Part shown: positions 18,903 to 28,879 of the stretch, piece after piece
How the letters are laid out: every line of letters begins with the position of its first letter
How positions within the stretch are numbered: position 1 is the first letter of the stretch
Origin: Gammaproteobacteria bacterium
GTDB taxonomy: Bacteria; Pseudomonadota; Gammaproteobacteria; UBA6429; Thiohalophilaceae
DNA length: 64,000 bases
NCBI GenBank assembly: GCA_029881995.1
Contig: JAOULO010000003.1
Location: 48,196-112,195 of the forward strand
Reading direction: 5' to 3'
The notes under the pieces: generated by a model
What the model was told of the DNA's origin: nothing
What the model saw: only the letters and a program-made list of their open reading frames with translations
Database searches by the model: none
Position numbers and translations under genes: made by a program

Positions 18903-19001
18903 TTATCGACTTAAAACAAAAAAGCTTGCAACAAAAAAGGCGATGGCTATTCCAAATAGAAGAACCAGTACCCAGGGATTTGCGCGTCTTTTTTCAGTCA
19001 T
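18903..19001 (-). CDS. Cytochrome oxidase small assembly peptide, 32 residues
   Basis: ATG at 19001 and stop at 18903-18905. The peptide starts MTEKRRANPWV and has one hydrophobic helix (VLVLLFGIAIAFFVASFFVL), ending SR. Length, a basic N-terminus with RRAN, a single helix, and the position between coxA and cox11 match the tiny cytochrome oxidase small assembly proteins reported for beta- and gammaproteobacterial cox loci. It ends seven bases before the cox11 start. A length cutoff would miss it. Confidence 0.75.
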   Translation of the reverse strand: MTEKRRANPWVLVLLFGIAIAFFVASFFVLSR

Positions 19002-19057
19002 TTCCACTTATAAACTCCAATTAAACAGGCCTCGCCATTTGGCGAGGCCATATTTCA

Positions 19058-20608
19058 TTACTTGATCTGTGGAGCCGTTTCAAATGTGTGATACGGCGCA
19101 GGTGAAGGAATAGTCCATTCCAGACCTTCTGGGTTATCCCAGACCTGATCAGTTGCTTTCTCACCACCGCGGATACATTTGATAACAATGTACAGGAACA
19201 GCAGTTGAGTTGCCCCGAATACAAAGCCACCAATAGATGACATGAAGTTGAATTCGGAGAACTGCACGGCATAGTCAGGAATACGACGTGGCATACCGGC
19301 CAGACCGATGAAATGCTGCGGGAAGAACAGGATGTTGACCGAAATGGCCGACAACCAGAAATGCAGCTTACCGAGTTTTTCATCGTACATGTTACCGGTC
19401 CATTTAGGTATCCAGTAGTAAATACCACCGATAATGGCAAACACTGCACCAGGCACCAGTACATAGTGGAAGTGAGCCACGATGAAATAGGTATCATGGT
19501 ACTGGAAGTCGGCAGGTGCAACACCCATCATCAGACCGGTGAAACCACCAACTGTGAACAGGAAGACAAAGCCAACTGCCCAGAGCATGGGTGTTTCAAA
19601 TGTCATGGAACCTTTCCACATGGTGGCAGTCCAGTTAAAGACTTTCACCGCTGTTGGTACGGCAATCATCACCGTTGCATAGGTAAAGTAGAGTTCACCT
19701 GCCACCGGCATACCTACTGTGAACATATGGTGAGCCCAGACGATGAATGACAGGAAGGCAATCGCTGCAGTCGCATATACCATTGAGGCATAACCGAACA
19801 GTTGCTTACGTGCAAAAGTTGGGATGATCTGCGAAACAATACCGAACGATGGCAGAATCATGATGTACACCTCTGGGTGACCGAAGAACCAGAACACATG
19901 CTGGAACAACACAGGATCACCACCACCGGCAGCATCAAAGAAGCTGGTACCAAAGTTACGGTCAGTCAGCATCATGGTAACGGCACCGGCCAGGACTGGC
20001 ATAACCGCAATCAGCAGGAAGGCTGTGATTAACCAGGTCCAGACGAACAGTGGCATTTTCATCAATGTCATGCCGGGGGCACGCATGTTCAAAATGGTTG
20101 CGATGATGTTAATCGCGCCCATGATGGAAGAAAAACCTAACAGATGCACAGCAAAGATGAAGAAGTCCGTACTCTGAGGTGCAAAGGTGGTTGATAGTGG
20201 CGCATAGAATGTCCAACCGAACGCCGGTCCGCCACCTTCCATGAACAGGGTAGAAACCAGCATGGTACCTGCAAAGGGCAGAATCCAGAAGCTCCAGTTG
20301 TTCATACGTGGCAGTGCCATATCCGGGGCACCGATCATCATGGGCACCATCCAGTTGGCAAAACCAACCATGGCTGGCATGACAGCACCAAATACCATGA
20401 TTAAACCGTGCATGGTTGTCATGGAATTAAAGAACAGTGGGTCAACCACCTGCATGCCGGGTTGTAACAGCTCAGCACGAATTACCATCGCCATTGAACC
20501 ACCGACAAAGAACATAATGAAGGCAAACCACAGGTACAGGGTACCTATGTCTTTGTGGTTTGTTGTGAAGATCCAGCGTGTAATGCCGGAAGGTTTGTGA
20601 TCACTCAT
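19058..20608 (-). CDS. coxA: aa3-type cytochrome c oxidase subunit I
   Basis: 516 residues, 12 helices. Ligands are clear: TMHGLIM for haem a, GHPEVYI with the His-Tyr crosslink pair, [10 protein letters not shown] for CuB, and [11 protein letters not shown] for haems a3 and a. The catalytic, proton-pumping subunit. It follows coxB by 21 bases. Confidence 0.98.
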   Translation of the reverse strand: MSDHKPSGITRWIFTTNHKDIGTLYLWFAFIMFFVGGSMAMVIRAELLQPGMQVVDPLFFNSMTTMHGLIMVFGAVMPAMVGFANWMVPMMIGAPDMALPRMNNWSFWILPFAGTMLVSTLFMEGGGPAFGWTFYAPLSTTFAPQSTDFFIFAVHLLGFSSIMGAINIIATILNMRAPGMTLMKMPLFVWTWLITAFLLIAVMPVLAGAVTMMLTDRNFGTSFFDAAGGGDPVLFQHVFWFFGHPEVYIMILPSFGIVSQIIPTFARKQLFGYASMVYATAAIAFLSFIVWAHHMFTVGMPVAGELYFTYATVMIAVPTAVKVFNWTATMWKGSMTFETPMLWAVGFVFLFTVGGFTGLMMGVAPADFQYHDTYFIVAHFHYVLVPGAVFAIIGGIYYWIPKWTGNMYDEKLGKLHFWLSAISVNILFFPQHFIGLAGMPRRIPDYAVQFSEFNFMSSIGGFVFGATQLLFLYIVIKCIRGGEKATDQVWDNPEGLEWTIPSPAPYHTFETAPQIK

Positions 20609-20629
20609 TTTTATAATCCTCCGCTAGCC

Positions 20630-21766
20630 TTAGCGTGAAATCTGAGAAGGTTGAACAACATCGCCCGTGTTATTACCAAAAGCATTACGCTGGAAGGTTA
20701 TAACGGCAGCTGAATCAGCTGGGCTCAACTGCGTACCAAAGGCCTGCATGGCGGTGCCAGGCTTACCGTTGATTACGATGTCGATGTGTCCTTCAACTGG
20801 GCCAGTAGCAACCTTGCTGCCAGCAATTCCGGGGAAGACACCTGGAATACCCTGACCATTCGCCTGGTGGCAAGCCGCACAGGATGCGTTGTAGACCTCT
20901 TCACCACGCTTCATGAGGTCAGCCTTACTCCAGGTTTTGCCAGCACTGGCCTTTGCAGCTGCCATGGCTTTTTTCTGGCTAGCTACCCAATCGTTGTATT
21001 CACTATCTGAAACGACGTTTACAACAATTGGCATAAAGCCGTGGTCTTTACCACACAGCTCAGCACACTGACCGCGGTACACACCTGTTTTTTCAGCCTT
21101 AAACCAGCTTTCATTAATAAAACCGGGAATCGCATCACGCTTAACTGCCAGTTCAGGTACCCACCAGGCGTGAATTACGTCATTGGCCGTGGTCAGAATA
21201 CGAACCTTCTTGTTAACAGGAACCACAATGGGGTTATCAACATCCAGGAGGTAGTTTGGAACCGTGCGAGGGTCAGTTTTTGAACCCAGTTGGCGGGCGT
21301 CGTTACTGGCCTTATCAAGATTACTAAAGAAATGTACGCCGTTATCCAAGTATTCATATTCCCACTTCCATTGCCAGCCTGTCGCCTTGATAGTCAGATC
21401 AGGATTACTGGCATCCTCAATCTTCAACAGTACCTTGGTAGCTGGGACAGCAATAATAACCAGAATAATGAATGGGATAACAGTCCAGATAAACTCAACC
21501 GTGGCACTTTCATGGAACGTGGCTGGTTTTGCACCCTTAGACTTACGATGGTTTATTAGTGAATAGATAATTACTGCAAAGACAGCGACACACACCACTG
21601 TACAAATTATCAGTACCAACATATGCAGGTCATAGATTTCCTTACCTAGCGCTGTGACAGACTCCGTTAAGTTGAGCTCGTAATCTGCAAATGCCAGTCC
21701 CGGTATCAGGACCAACGCCATGCAGATTAAGCTGCTTAGCTTTTTCGTTATTTTACTTGCGGGCAT
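20630..21766 (-). CDS. coxB: aa3 oxidase subunit II with C-terminal cytochrome c domain (caa3-like)
   Basis: 378 residues from ATG 21766, which has GGAGAGGTAGAGG upstream; the longer frame to 21814 is less likely. A signal peptide (about 1-27, cleavage near GLAFA) is followed by two helices, a CuA domain with HAWWVPE and CAELCGKDHGFM, and after about residue 285 an appended cytochrome c domain with CAACH and a later methionine (GTAMQAF). The fusion indicates a caa3-type enzyme taking electrons through its own haem c. First gene of the cox operon. Confidence 0.96.
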   Translation of the reverse strand: MPASKITKKLSSLICMALVLIPGLAFADYELNLTESVTALGKEIYDLHMLVLIICTVVCVAVFAVIIYSLINHRKSKGAKPATFHESATVEFIWTVIPFIILVIIAVPATKVLLKIEDASNPDLTIKATGWQWKWEYEYLDNGVHFFSNLDKASNDARQLGSKTDPRTVPNYLLDVDNPIVVPVNKKVRILTTANDVIHAWWVPELAVKRDAIPGFINESWFKAEKTGVYRGQCAELCGKDHGFMPIVVNVVSDSEYNDWVASQKKAMAAAKASAGKTWSKADLMKRGEEVYNASCAACHQANGQGIPGVFPGIAGSKVATGPVEGHIDIVINGKPGTAMQAFGTQLSPADSAAVITFQRNAFGNNTGDVVQPSQISR

Positions 21767-22119
21767 ACCTCTACCTCTCCGGTTAGGATTTTTTTTATTA
21801 AGAAACTGGTGCAAATCCGGTAAGTTTTATAGTTCTTTTTTTAAATGATCTATGTCATGGATATCGAAATTTGCGCACTGAAGATACTAATGATCCTCAG
21901 TCAATCCTGCAATAGAAAAAAAAGAATAGGCTTATAACAAACAAATATAAAAGATTATATTTATATAATAATATTGTTATTTTCTTATTATGATACGTTT
22001 TAATGTATTAATATTAATGAGCTTAATACGAATAAGATTATAAACCCTTAACCTTATTTGTTGTAGTCTTTAATGGAATGATGTCTCACTCTTTGTAATA
22101 GTGAGTTATTGATAAACGT
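21767..22119. other. AT-rich intergenic region upstream of coxB
   Basis: 353 bases with no credible gene. It must contain the promoter of the coxB operon and the transcript end of the lipoprotein gene at 22120. The central part (about 21950-22060) is extremely A/T-rich with repeated TTAATA and TATAAT-like strings, too many to choose one as the -10. Confidence 0.4.
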
Positions 22120-23376
22120 TTATAAAAAACTCGCCAAACTCAGATCTTTGGCAAACTGTAATTCTTTTTGTTCATTGCCCTGCTTGTAAACAACTCTAAT
22201 GCCAAACCTGGCACGTTCAGAATCCGTTTCGATTACCTTGATAGCCTCAATATGTTGGCGAACGTTTTTTCCTAACACAAAATAACGACTAGCATGTTCA
22301 AGACCATTTAAACTGGATTCCGGTTTTATGACATGCGGTGTTTTTCTAGTCACCACATGTTTATTGATAATGAAGCTTACGCTTTCAATGGTGATTGCCT
22401 GTTTGTTTTTGTTACGAATATTAAATACCTGTCGCAGATCTGTATCGGATATGTCCAGGGTGCGCCAGGTAAAATCAAGATCATTATTAGACCATTCCTG
22501 ATACAGGTTATATCGCTTGACCTGCTTTCCTTTAATATGCAGAGTTGGTATCAGCTTTTTATCTGCCTCGGCAATCTTCCGTTCAAGATGAAGTGTATCG
22601 CCTTCCAGTTGATTCCAGCCTGACTTGCCTCTGAGTTCAAGCACGAGACCAAAGTCCTGCTTCAGACCCAGATCATAACTTAACTGAACATCATCAAGAT
22701 TCTGTTCACAACCTTCATAGGCAACTCTGGGCTGTACCTTGAGATCATATTGAACCAGTTCATGACCCTGTTTATACATTCCCGTTTCATCCAGCACGCG
22801 TAACTGTACCTGTTGCCTGGCTGCATGTTGCTCTGCCTGTTTTCGTAAATTCAGACAACGCTGCCTTTCCTTACGAACTAAAGCAATCTCCTGATTAGCC
22901 CGGTTAATCAGATCTGACTGGCTAATGGCTTCCCTTATCGCACCAACATCCAGTTGTCTTCTCCAGCCAAACCAGCCTTCGCCATATTTAATGTTTCGAG
23001 AAAACTGGCTGGTACATGGGTTATAAGTCGTATGTTTGTTGTATTTAACGTCCTTACCGCAGTCATACTGGCGTCGGGTCTCGTCAGTAAACTGATAATG
23101 GACATAGTCTGGCATCACGATCTTTTTGTCTGTCTGTATATAAAGTCGCTCTTCCTCTTTGAGAAGATCAACCGGTTTACGCTGACTGCCTATAGACTGA
23201 ATAAGCCATTGCCCATCAACCGACAACAGATTAACAAACAATACATCCTCAGCCTGCGGGGCCTGGGGGCTCAGTTGAGATGAAATCTTGAGAGGGCTCT
23301 GTTGTTCCGCTGACTCTGGGTTAATACTACAGGCACCGAACAACAAACCAAGTAAGACGATAATACCCTTTTGCAT
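22120..23376 (-). CDS. Lipoprotein of unknown function
   Basis: 418 residues. The signal peptide ends in the lipobox LFGAC (Cys 16). The mature protein is hydrophilic with a Cys-containing N-terminal part (YDCGKDVKYNK, NPCTSQFSR), a coiled-coil-like helix around residues 150-195 (ANQEIALVRKERQRCLNLRKQAEQ in part) and a beta-rich C-terminal half. No domain recognised. It stands alone, 743 bases after the next upstream gene's end is not shared, so it appears monocistronic. Probably outer-membrane anchored in the periplasm. Confidence 0.75.
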   Translation of the reverse strand: MQKGIIVLLGLLFGACSINPESAEQQSPLKISSQLSPQAPQAEDVLFVNLLSVDGQWLIQSIGSQRKPVDLLKEEERLYIQTDKKIVMPDYVHYQFTDETRRQYDCGKDVKYNKHTTYNPCTSQFSRNIKYGEGWFGWRRQLDVGAIREAISQSDLINRANQEIALVRKERQRCLNLRKQAEQHAARQQVQLRVLDETGMYKQGHELVQYDLKVQPRVAYEGCEQNLDDVQLSYDLGLKQDFGLVLELRGKSGWNQLEGDTLHLERKIAEADKKLIPTLHIKGKQVKRYNLYQEWSNNDLDFTWRTLDISDTDLRQVFNIRNKNKQAITIESVSFIINKHVVTRKTPHVIKPESSLNGLEHASRYFVLGKNVRQHIEAIKVIETDSERARFGIRVVYKQGNEQKELQFAKDLSLASFL

Positions 23377-23642
23377 CCTTACTATTCCGTAATTATTATA
23401 ATGTTATGATACACGAAATCGAATTTGAATTCTCGTGATACTATTCAAAAAACAAATACAGAGAGCTTAAACTCACTCAATTTTAGAGCTGGACTTATAC
23501 TATATATATACATGCAAACAAATTGTATTGTTGAATTTAAACCAAAGCCTGATCACTCCATTAAGCATTTAAACTAAATTCAGGACAGATTCGATTACAT
23601 GAACCATTTAAACCTGCCTGTACCAGCTTATCCATTCAGTTA

Positions 23643-26444
23643 TTAAGGACGAGGAGGAAGCGGTAAGGGAATCAATCGTCTGGCAGGCTGGTGAAAACCA
23701 ATGCTGGTCAGGATACTGCAGGTTTCACCTGCCTCACATAGACCATTCTCATTACCATTTCCGTTGCCTATTATTTCAACCATGTTATTAATCACGGTAC
23801 TTGTTGTCGCATCTGCCCAGGTATGGATATAGGTGCTGTCATCGGGTGTTGGTAAGGCATACCGGGCAGCTGTATCACTGCTTAATAGACTCCAGTCCCA
23901 GATACGCGCATCGCCATACCAGGTATGTCCCAGGCTTGTACATTCAGTTTTCGATCTGTAAAGGCCTGTAGAACAGCCAAGGTACTCCCTGCTAGCACCA
24001 TTAGGAAATAATCCACCGTCTCTACCCCATGTCCTGTATTTTGAACTAAAACTGGTCCAGTCCAGAGAGGGTTCATCAAGGTCTGTCATGGTTAGTTGGC
24101 CATCAAGATTACTTGCATTCGCACTGTCGGTTATACTGACCTTTCCGCTCAGTATGCTACCGGCACCACTCACTGACTCCTGAGTAAAAGTTGATCCCCC
24201 TTCTGCTACACAGTTTCCAGAAGATGAGGTAATACCGCCTGATATACCAAGGCAGTTCGAGCCATTTTCACTGACTCTGAATAGGCCGCTGAAAACATTT
24301 GCAAGTGATACCCCTGCAACTATACCCGCATCATTCCCTGTTAGAACCAGATTTTGAAAGATATTACTTCCCGAGGTGTTGTCACCGGTATCTGTATTGA
24401 AATGAATACCATTCATATTATTTGCCGCCAGGATATTAATAAATCTGTTAAATGAGGATACATTCACAAGTTTTATTCCAAGACGGTTGTTACCCAGCGT
24501 CATATTTTGTAGCAGGTTATTGCTTGCACCATCCAGTAATACGCCATTTACTGAGCTGGTCACGAGTGCACCGGAAATGATGTTAGAATTACCTCTTATA
24601 TGCAGACTATCAGAGTCTATGCTGGATACGGCGATATCTGAAATAGTATTTGAATCACCAGTTAAATCAATCCCGGTTTTACCTCCTGACAATATGGCAC
24701 TAGAAACTACATTTGAGTTTCCTGACATAATAATACCGGTACCTAGTGAGTTTTTATATTTTTGGTAATTGTATTTAATTTTATTTAGGTAATTATTTTC
24801 TGCAGTTTGGAATACTGCAAAGCCTGTCAAACAATTCCTGCAGTTTACGTTCTCAATCTGATTTCCACTTGAATCGACAGGACCTGCACCATTTCCCACC
24901 CGTAAACCGTAATCAGTGTGTTCAAGTAGAATACTTTCCAGACTGTTGTTTAAGCCAGTTAAAAGTATTCCATTTAGCCCACCGTTTATTGATATATTTC
25001 TGAAAGAATTATTATCGCTATTCGATATTCCTAATCCACTGATATTTTGATTTAATATAATACGATCGAGTCTACTGTGATTTACCTGATTCAACTTTAT
25101 TCCATATCCCTGTCCAGTATCAGAATATAAAACAGTCAAATTCCTGATCACAGAATGTAATACGCCATATAAAGAAAGGCCGACACTATTGCTTGAAACT
25201 GTATTTTCATCAGCTTTGATGGATCCTTCTACCCAGACAAAATTCCCACCAGGATAAAAGTTGACAGCCGCCTGGGCAGCCGCCGTATTTTGTAGATGTC
25301 TACCCGGTCTAATCACCAGGCCAATATTGTTCTGATAATCAAAAGTGTAAGCCGCATCTACATTTTCAGTGACAAGATAAATTGTATGATCAACAGCTTC
25401 GCCAGCAGCAATACCATCATTATCGATAAGAACAAGGTTTGCCCACCAGGAATTCTTCGCTGCGACCTGAAACTGCACCCCATTATCAAAGATATGTACA
25501 CTATTGGCTTTCCAACCAGGCGCAAAGAAATCGATTAAATCTGAAAGGTTCTTCTCTGGTTTTAACTGACGTGAAATGAAAAATATTTGATCACCATCCG
25601 CAAAACACTCCCAATCAAAGGCACCGATCGAATCACTAGCCGTTAAACCTGTACAGCTAGATTTACTTGGCACAAATACTTCCTTGAGTTCACCGGCATG
25701 GGTACATGAATCATAACCAACGTCAGTCACGGGATCGCAGGCGGCTCCGCTGTGGTCTAAATAGCTGGCACCATCGCTGGCAACATAATAGTTCCACATC
25801 TCATCTGCTGGATTTGCTGGATCACCATTTGAATATAGTCGGCTAATACCACCGGGCAGGCATTCAATCGCAATATCCGTGATGTCTGTATCTACAACGG
25901 CACCCTTTTGATTTCGCAGAGTACAACTCAGCCCATCAGGTAATTGCTGGATTATTAAAGTGTATGTATCCCCAGGATTCACACCAGTAAAGAGAAAACT
26001 ACCGCTAACACTGGTGCTGGTCACAGACATTGACATATCAGGACGAAAAATACTTAACTGGATACGCAAGGGCTCTTCCGTACCGGAGATTATACCGCTG
26101 ATAGAAAGCCCAGGATCTGGCTCTGGTTCAGGCGCTGGTTCCGGTTTGGGCGCGGGTGGTTCAGGTGCTGGTTCTACCGGGGGAGCAGGCGCAGGTGGTT
26201 CGGGTGCTGGTTCTGGTGAAGGGGCCGGCACATCAGGGGTTGGTTCCGGTTTGGGAGCAGGCTCCTCTGGAGCTGGAGTTTCTGGAGTGGGATCTTCTTT
26301 CGGTACCGGATCGGTATCAGTGTCTGTTTGCTCTTCTGACGTTGGTCCAGCGCCACCGCCTCCACCGCTGCCGCCACAACCAGTTACGGTTACAGTAAAA
26401 AATACAATGAAAATCAAAAAGATCCAGGCTTGTCTACTTTCCAT
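23643..26444 (-). CDS. Surface lipoprotein with proline-rich stalk and parallel beta-helix
   Basis: 933 residues. Lipobox TVTGC (Cys 23), then a Gly tether, then residues about 40-112 of alternating Pro, Glu, Ala and Lys (EPAPEPPAPKPEP style) forming an extended stalk. A small beta-sandwich follows (LSISGIISG), and from about residue 400 many Asn-rich strands such as GNSNVVSSAILSGG and GDSNTISDIAVSS, the spacing of PbH1/NosD right-handed parallel beta-helix repeats. The C-terminus ends in a segment with CEAGETC. Beta-helix proteins of this type often bind or cleave polysaccharides; no catalytic residues could be fixed. The plus-strand ORFs opposite the Pro-rich stalk are shadows. Confidence 0.85.
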   Translation of the reverse strand: MESRQAWIFLIFIVFFTVTVTGCGGSGGGGGAGPTSEEQTDTDTDPVPKEDPTPETPAPEEPAPKPEPTPDVPAPSPEPAPEPPAPAPPVEPAPEPPAPKPEPAPEPEPDPGLSISGIISGTEEPLRIQLSIFRPDMSMSVTSTSVSGSFLFTGVNPGDTYTLIIQQLPDGLSCTLRNQKGAVVDTDITDIAIECLPGGISRLYSNGDPANPADEMWNYYVASDGASYLDHSGAACDPVTDVGYDSCTHAGELKEVFVPSKSSCTGLTASDSIGAFDWECFADGDQIFFISRQLKPEKNLSDLIDFFAPGWKANSVHIFDNGVQFQVAAKNSWWANLVLIDNDGIAAGEAVDHTIYLVTENVDAAYTFDYQNNIGLVIRPGRHLQNTAAAQAAVNFYPGGNFVWVEGSIKADENTVSSNSVGLSLYGVLHSVIRNLTVLYSDTGQGYGIKLNQVNHSRLDRIILNQNISGLGISNSDNNSFRNISINGGLNGILLTGLNNSLESILLEHTDYGLRVGNGAGPVDSSGNQIENVNCRNCLTGFAVFQTAENNYLNKIKYNYQKYKNSLGTGIIMSGNSNVVSSAILSGGKTGIDLTGDSNTISDIAVSSIDSDSLHIRGNSNIISGALVTSSVNGVLLDGASNNLLQNMTLGNNRLGIKLVNVSSFNRFINILAANNMNGIHFNTDTGDNTSGSNIFQNLVLTGNDAGIVAGVSLANVFSGLFRVSENGSNCLGISGGITSSSGNCVAEGGSTFTQESVSGAGSILSGKVSITDSANASNLDGQLTMTDLDEPSLDWTSFSSKYRTWGRDGGLFPNGASREYLGCSTGLYRSKTECTSLGHTWYGDARIWDWSLLSSDTAARYALPTPDDSTYIHTWADATTSTVINNMVEIIGNGNGNENGLCEAGETCSILTSIGFHQPARRLIPLPLPPRP

Positions 26445-26565
26445 AGCACCATCCCCAAAACATAATAATTTTATGGGTATTTAACAACATTATTATTAAG
26501 CTTTCAAGCCTTAATGTTGATATAAGTCATTGTAAGTAAAGTCTGCTGGTATCTGTTCTAAACAG

Positions 26566-27228
26566 TCAGGTTTGACTAATAAAGGAATCAACACAGAAAT
26601 TCGGTTCCGTTGCCCAGCCCATTTGTACCAATGGTGGCATTTCCAGATGTCTAGTCAGATAATCCAGCTGTTTATCCATTTCAGGTAAATCCGGCTCGAG
26701 CATGTTGGCCACCCAACCCGCAAAAACGACACCTGATTTGTGAATAGACTCCAAGGTCAGCATGGCATGATTTAGACAACCCAGCCGTACACCCACGACC
26801 ATCAGTACAGGAAGATCGAGTTTGGTTGCCAGGTCTGCAACTGTAAGCTGTTCTGATAAAGGTGCCAACCAGCCACCCACCGCTTCGACAAGACTGAAAT
26901 CCGCATTAGTATTCAGATCAATCAACAGTTTTTGTATCTTGTTCAGATCAATATCAACACCCGCTTCTTCTGCCGCTATATGGGGTGAAACAGGAGGTGA
27001 AAAACAATATGGATTAATTTCTTCATACTTCACAGGATAATTTAATGCCTGCTGAATCTGTTGAGCATCATCATTTCGAAGCTGGCCATCGATCATATCT
27101 GCCCCGCTGGCAATGGGTTTCATGGCGGCGACTTTTAAGCCGCTTTCCTGTAGGGCTCGAATACAGGCGACGGTAAACCAGGTTTTACCAATCCCGGTAT
27201 CAGTTCCCGTGATAAATAAACCTTTCAT
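26566..27228 (-). CDS. bioD: Dethiobiotin synthetase
   Basis: 220 residues. P-loop GTDTGIGKTW at residues 7-16, AMKPIASG, and the EAVGGWLAPL segment around residue 114 that closes over substrate. It makes dethiobiotin from DAPA, CO2 and ATP. Last gene of the biotin operon; its start overlaps bioC by four bases. Confidence 0.96.
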   Translation of the reverse strand: MKGLFITGTDTGIGKTWFTVACIRALQESGLKVAAMKPIASGADMIDGQLRNDDAQQIQQALNYPVKYEEINPYCFSPPVSPHIAAEEAGVDIDLNKIQKLLIDLNTNADFSLVEAVGGWLAPLSEQLTVADLATKLDLPVLMVVGVRLGCLNHAMLTLESIHKSGVVFAGWVANMLEPDLPEMDKQLDYLTRHLEMPPLVQMGWATEPNFCVDSFISQT

Positions 27229-28079
27229 GGTTTGATTTGGTCCAGTGAAATGCTAACGGATTGTGTTGGTGCCCAGGCATGACCATAAACTACTTCATAA
27301 CTGGCTGGCAGCACGCCATCGCTTCGAAACTGTTCATAGGCCTGTAGCATCTGTTTCAGTTGACGCTTGCCCGTCATATGCCGACTGCGTCCACGAGTCA
27401 CATTATGGGCACCGATCTGTTTCAGTTCTTTCATCAGCGTCATCGCCTCCCGATAGGTCATGGTGATGTACTCGGTATCCATTACCGGTTCCGCAAAACC
27501 CTGGCGCATCAGTGCATCACCTACATCATGCATATCAAAAAATTGATTCACATGGACTTCACCATCGACTGCCGCCCAGCTGGTACGTAATTCCTTTAAG
27601 GTATCCGGGCCAAAGGTGGTAAACATCAACAAACCACCCGGTGCCAGTACGCGACGAAACTCAGCAAACACTTTATCGAGATCATTACACCATTGGATCG
27701 CCAGACTCGATACGATTAACTCCACACTGCCACTGGCCATAGGCAACTGTTCAGCATCGCCGGTAATAAAGGCATAACGATGACGCATGCGTTGCCACCA
27801 GCCTGCATTGGCCCTGGCAAGTTGTAGCATATTAAAGGCAAAGTCCAGGGCATATATCCTGGCTTCCCCATAACGCCTGGCCAGGTGATGGGCACAAAAG
27901 CCGGTACCGGTACCCACATCGAGGATGGTTTTGGGTTGATATTTAATATAATCCAGCCGCTCCAGCATACGTGTTGCCACCTCACGTTGCAGCACTGCCG
28001 CATCATCATAACCGGCTGCTGATTTTTCAAAGGCCAGTCGAGCAAGTTGCTTATCAATAATGAAGTCCTGTTCACTCAT
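27225..28079 (-). CDS. bioC: Malonyl-ACP O-methyltransferase BioC
   Basis: 284 residues. The SAM-binding motif DVGTGTGFCAHHLARRY (about residues 54-70) and the later VSSLAIQWCNDL and RVLAPGGLLMFTTFG are typical of BioC. It methylates malonyl-ACP to let fatty-acid synthesis make the pimeloyl chain. ATGA overlaps at both ends couple it to bioH and bioD. Confidence 0.95.
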   Translation of the reverse strand: MSEQDFIIDKQLARLAFEKSAAGYDDAAVLQREVATRMLERLDYIKYQPKTILDVGTGTGFCAHHLARRYGEARIYALDFAFNMLQLARANAGWWQRMRHRYAFITGDAEQLPMASGSVELIVSSLAIQWCNDLDKVFAEFRRVLAPGGLLMFTTFGPDTLKELRTSWAAVDGEVHVNQFFDMHDVGDALMRQGFAEPVMDTEYITMTYREAMTLMKELKQIGAHNVTRGRSRHMTGKRQLKQMLQAYEQFRSDGVLPASYEVVYGHAWAPTQSVSISLDQIKP

Positions 28080-28879
28080 GATAATAAAAATGCCCGACAG
28101 TGTTGAATGACTTCATTTTGATGTGAGATGAAGGGTGCATGGCCCGCCCCTTTTATAATATGTGTTTCTGATTCTGCAAGTTGTTCGGCCATGGCCTGTA
28201 GTGCTGTGATTGGTACCAGAGTATCTCTTTCACCACCCAGCAACATGACAGGGATATTTATTGCTGATAGCTGGTCTCGTAGATCAACCGATTGCAGCAG
28301 GGTCAAACCTGCCTGCAACGCGATAGGATCTGGGTCACCTCGGCTGTAGAGTCTTTCCTTTAATTTAATCAGTTCCTGCTTCTGCTTATCACTGCCCAAC
28401 ACCTGGATGGCCAGAAAGCGGTTTAAAGTGGCCCGGTAATCCCGTAACAGACTGTCTGCAAAACCATTCAGAATCGATTCACTGGTGGCATGCTGCCAGG
28501 CTTCTCGTTGTACAAAACTGGGGGAACTGGCAATCAATACCAGATTATTAACACGTCCGGGAAATTCATGAACAAGTTGTTGACTGAGCAAACCACCCAG
28601 TGACCAGCCAATCAGGGAAAAGGGTTTTGTTGTAGTGTTATCAACAGTCTGCATAATACGTTCAATAAATGCTGGCAGTTGCTGCTCGCCCTGATAGTCA
28701 CTATGACCATGTCCAGGCAGATCGATACAGTGCACACGAAAGTCTTTCTGTAACTCATCCACCACGGTCTGCCAGTAGGCACTGTGCATGCCCCAGCCAT
28801 GTAACATAAACACATCCTCTCCCTCACCAAATGACTCGACATGCAGCAGGCCTTCAGTGAGCGTTTTAGTTACTGTCAT
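28076..28879 (-). CDS. bioH: Pimeloyl-ACP methyl ester carboxylesterase BioH
   Basis: 267 residues, alpha/beta hydrolase. Nucleophile elbow GWSLGGLL (Ser about residue 88), oxyanion HGWGMHSAYW near the N-terminus, acid in GGERDTLVP and the final His in GAGHAPFISH. It removes the methyl group once the pimeloyl chain is complete. Placed between bioF and bioC with four-base overlaps. Confidence 0.95.
   Translation of the reverse strand: MTVTKTLTEGLLHVESFGEGEDVFMLHGWGMHSAYWQTVVDELQKDFRVHCIDLPGHGHSDYQGEQQLPAFIERIMQTVDNTTTKPFSLIGWSLGGLLSQQLVHEFPGRVNNLVLIASSPSFVQREAWQHATSESILNGFADSLLRDYRATLNRFLAIQVLGSDKQKQELIKLKERLYSRGDPDPIALQAGLTLLQSVDLRDQLSAINIPVMLLGGERDTLVPITALQAMAEQLAESETHIIKGAGHAPFISHQNEVIQHCRAFLLS

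Noticed and set aside
25960..26484. Plus-strand ORF rich in Gly, Ser and Ala
   Set aside because: It is the antisense of the Pro/Glu-rich stalk of the beta-helix lipoprotein; repeated codons keep the opposite frame open.
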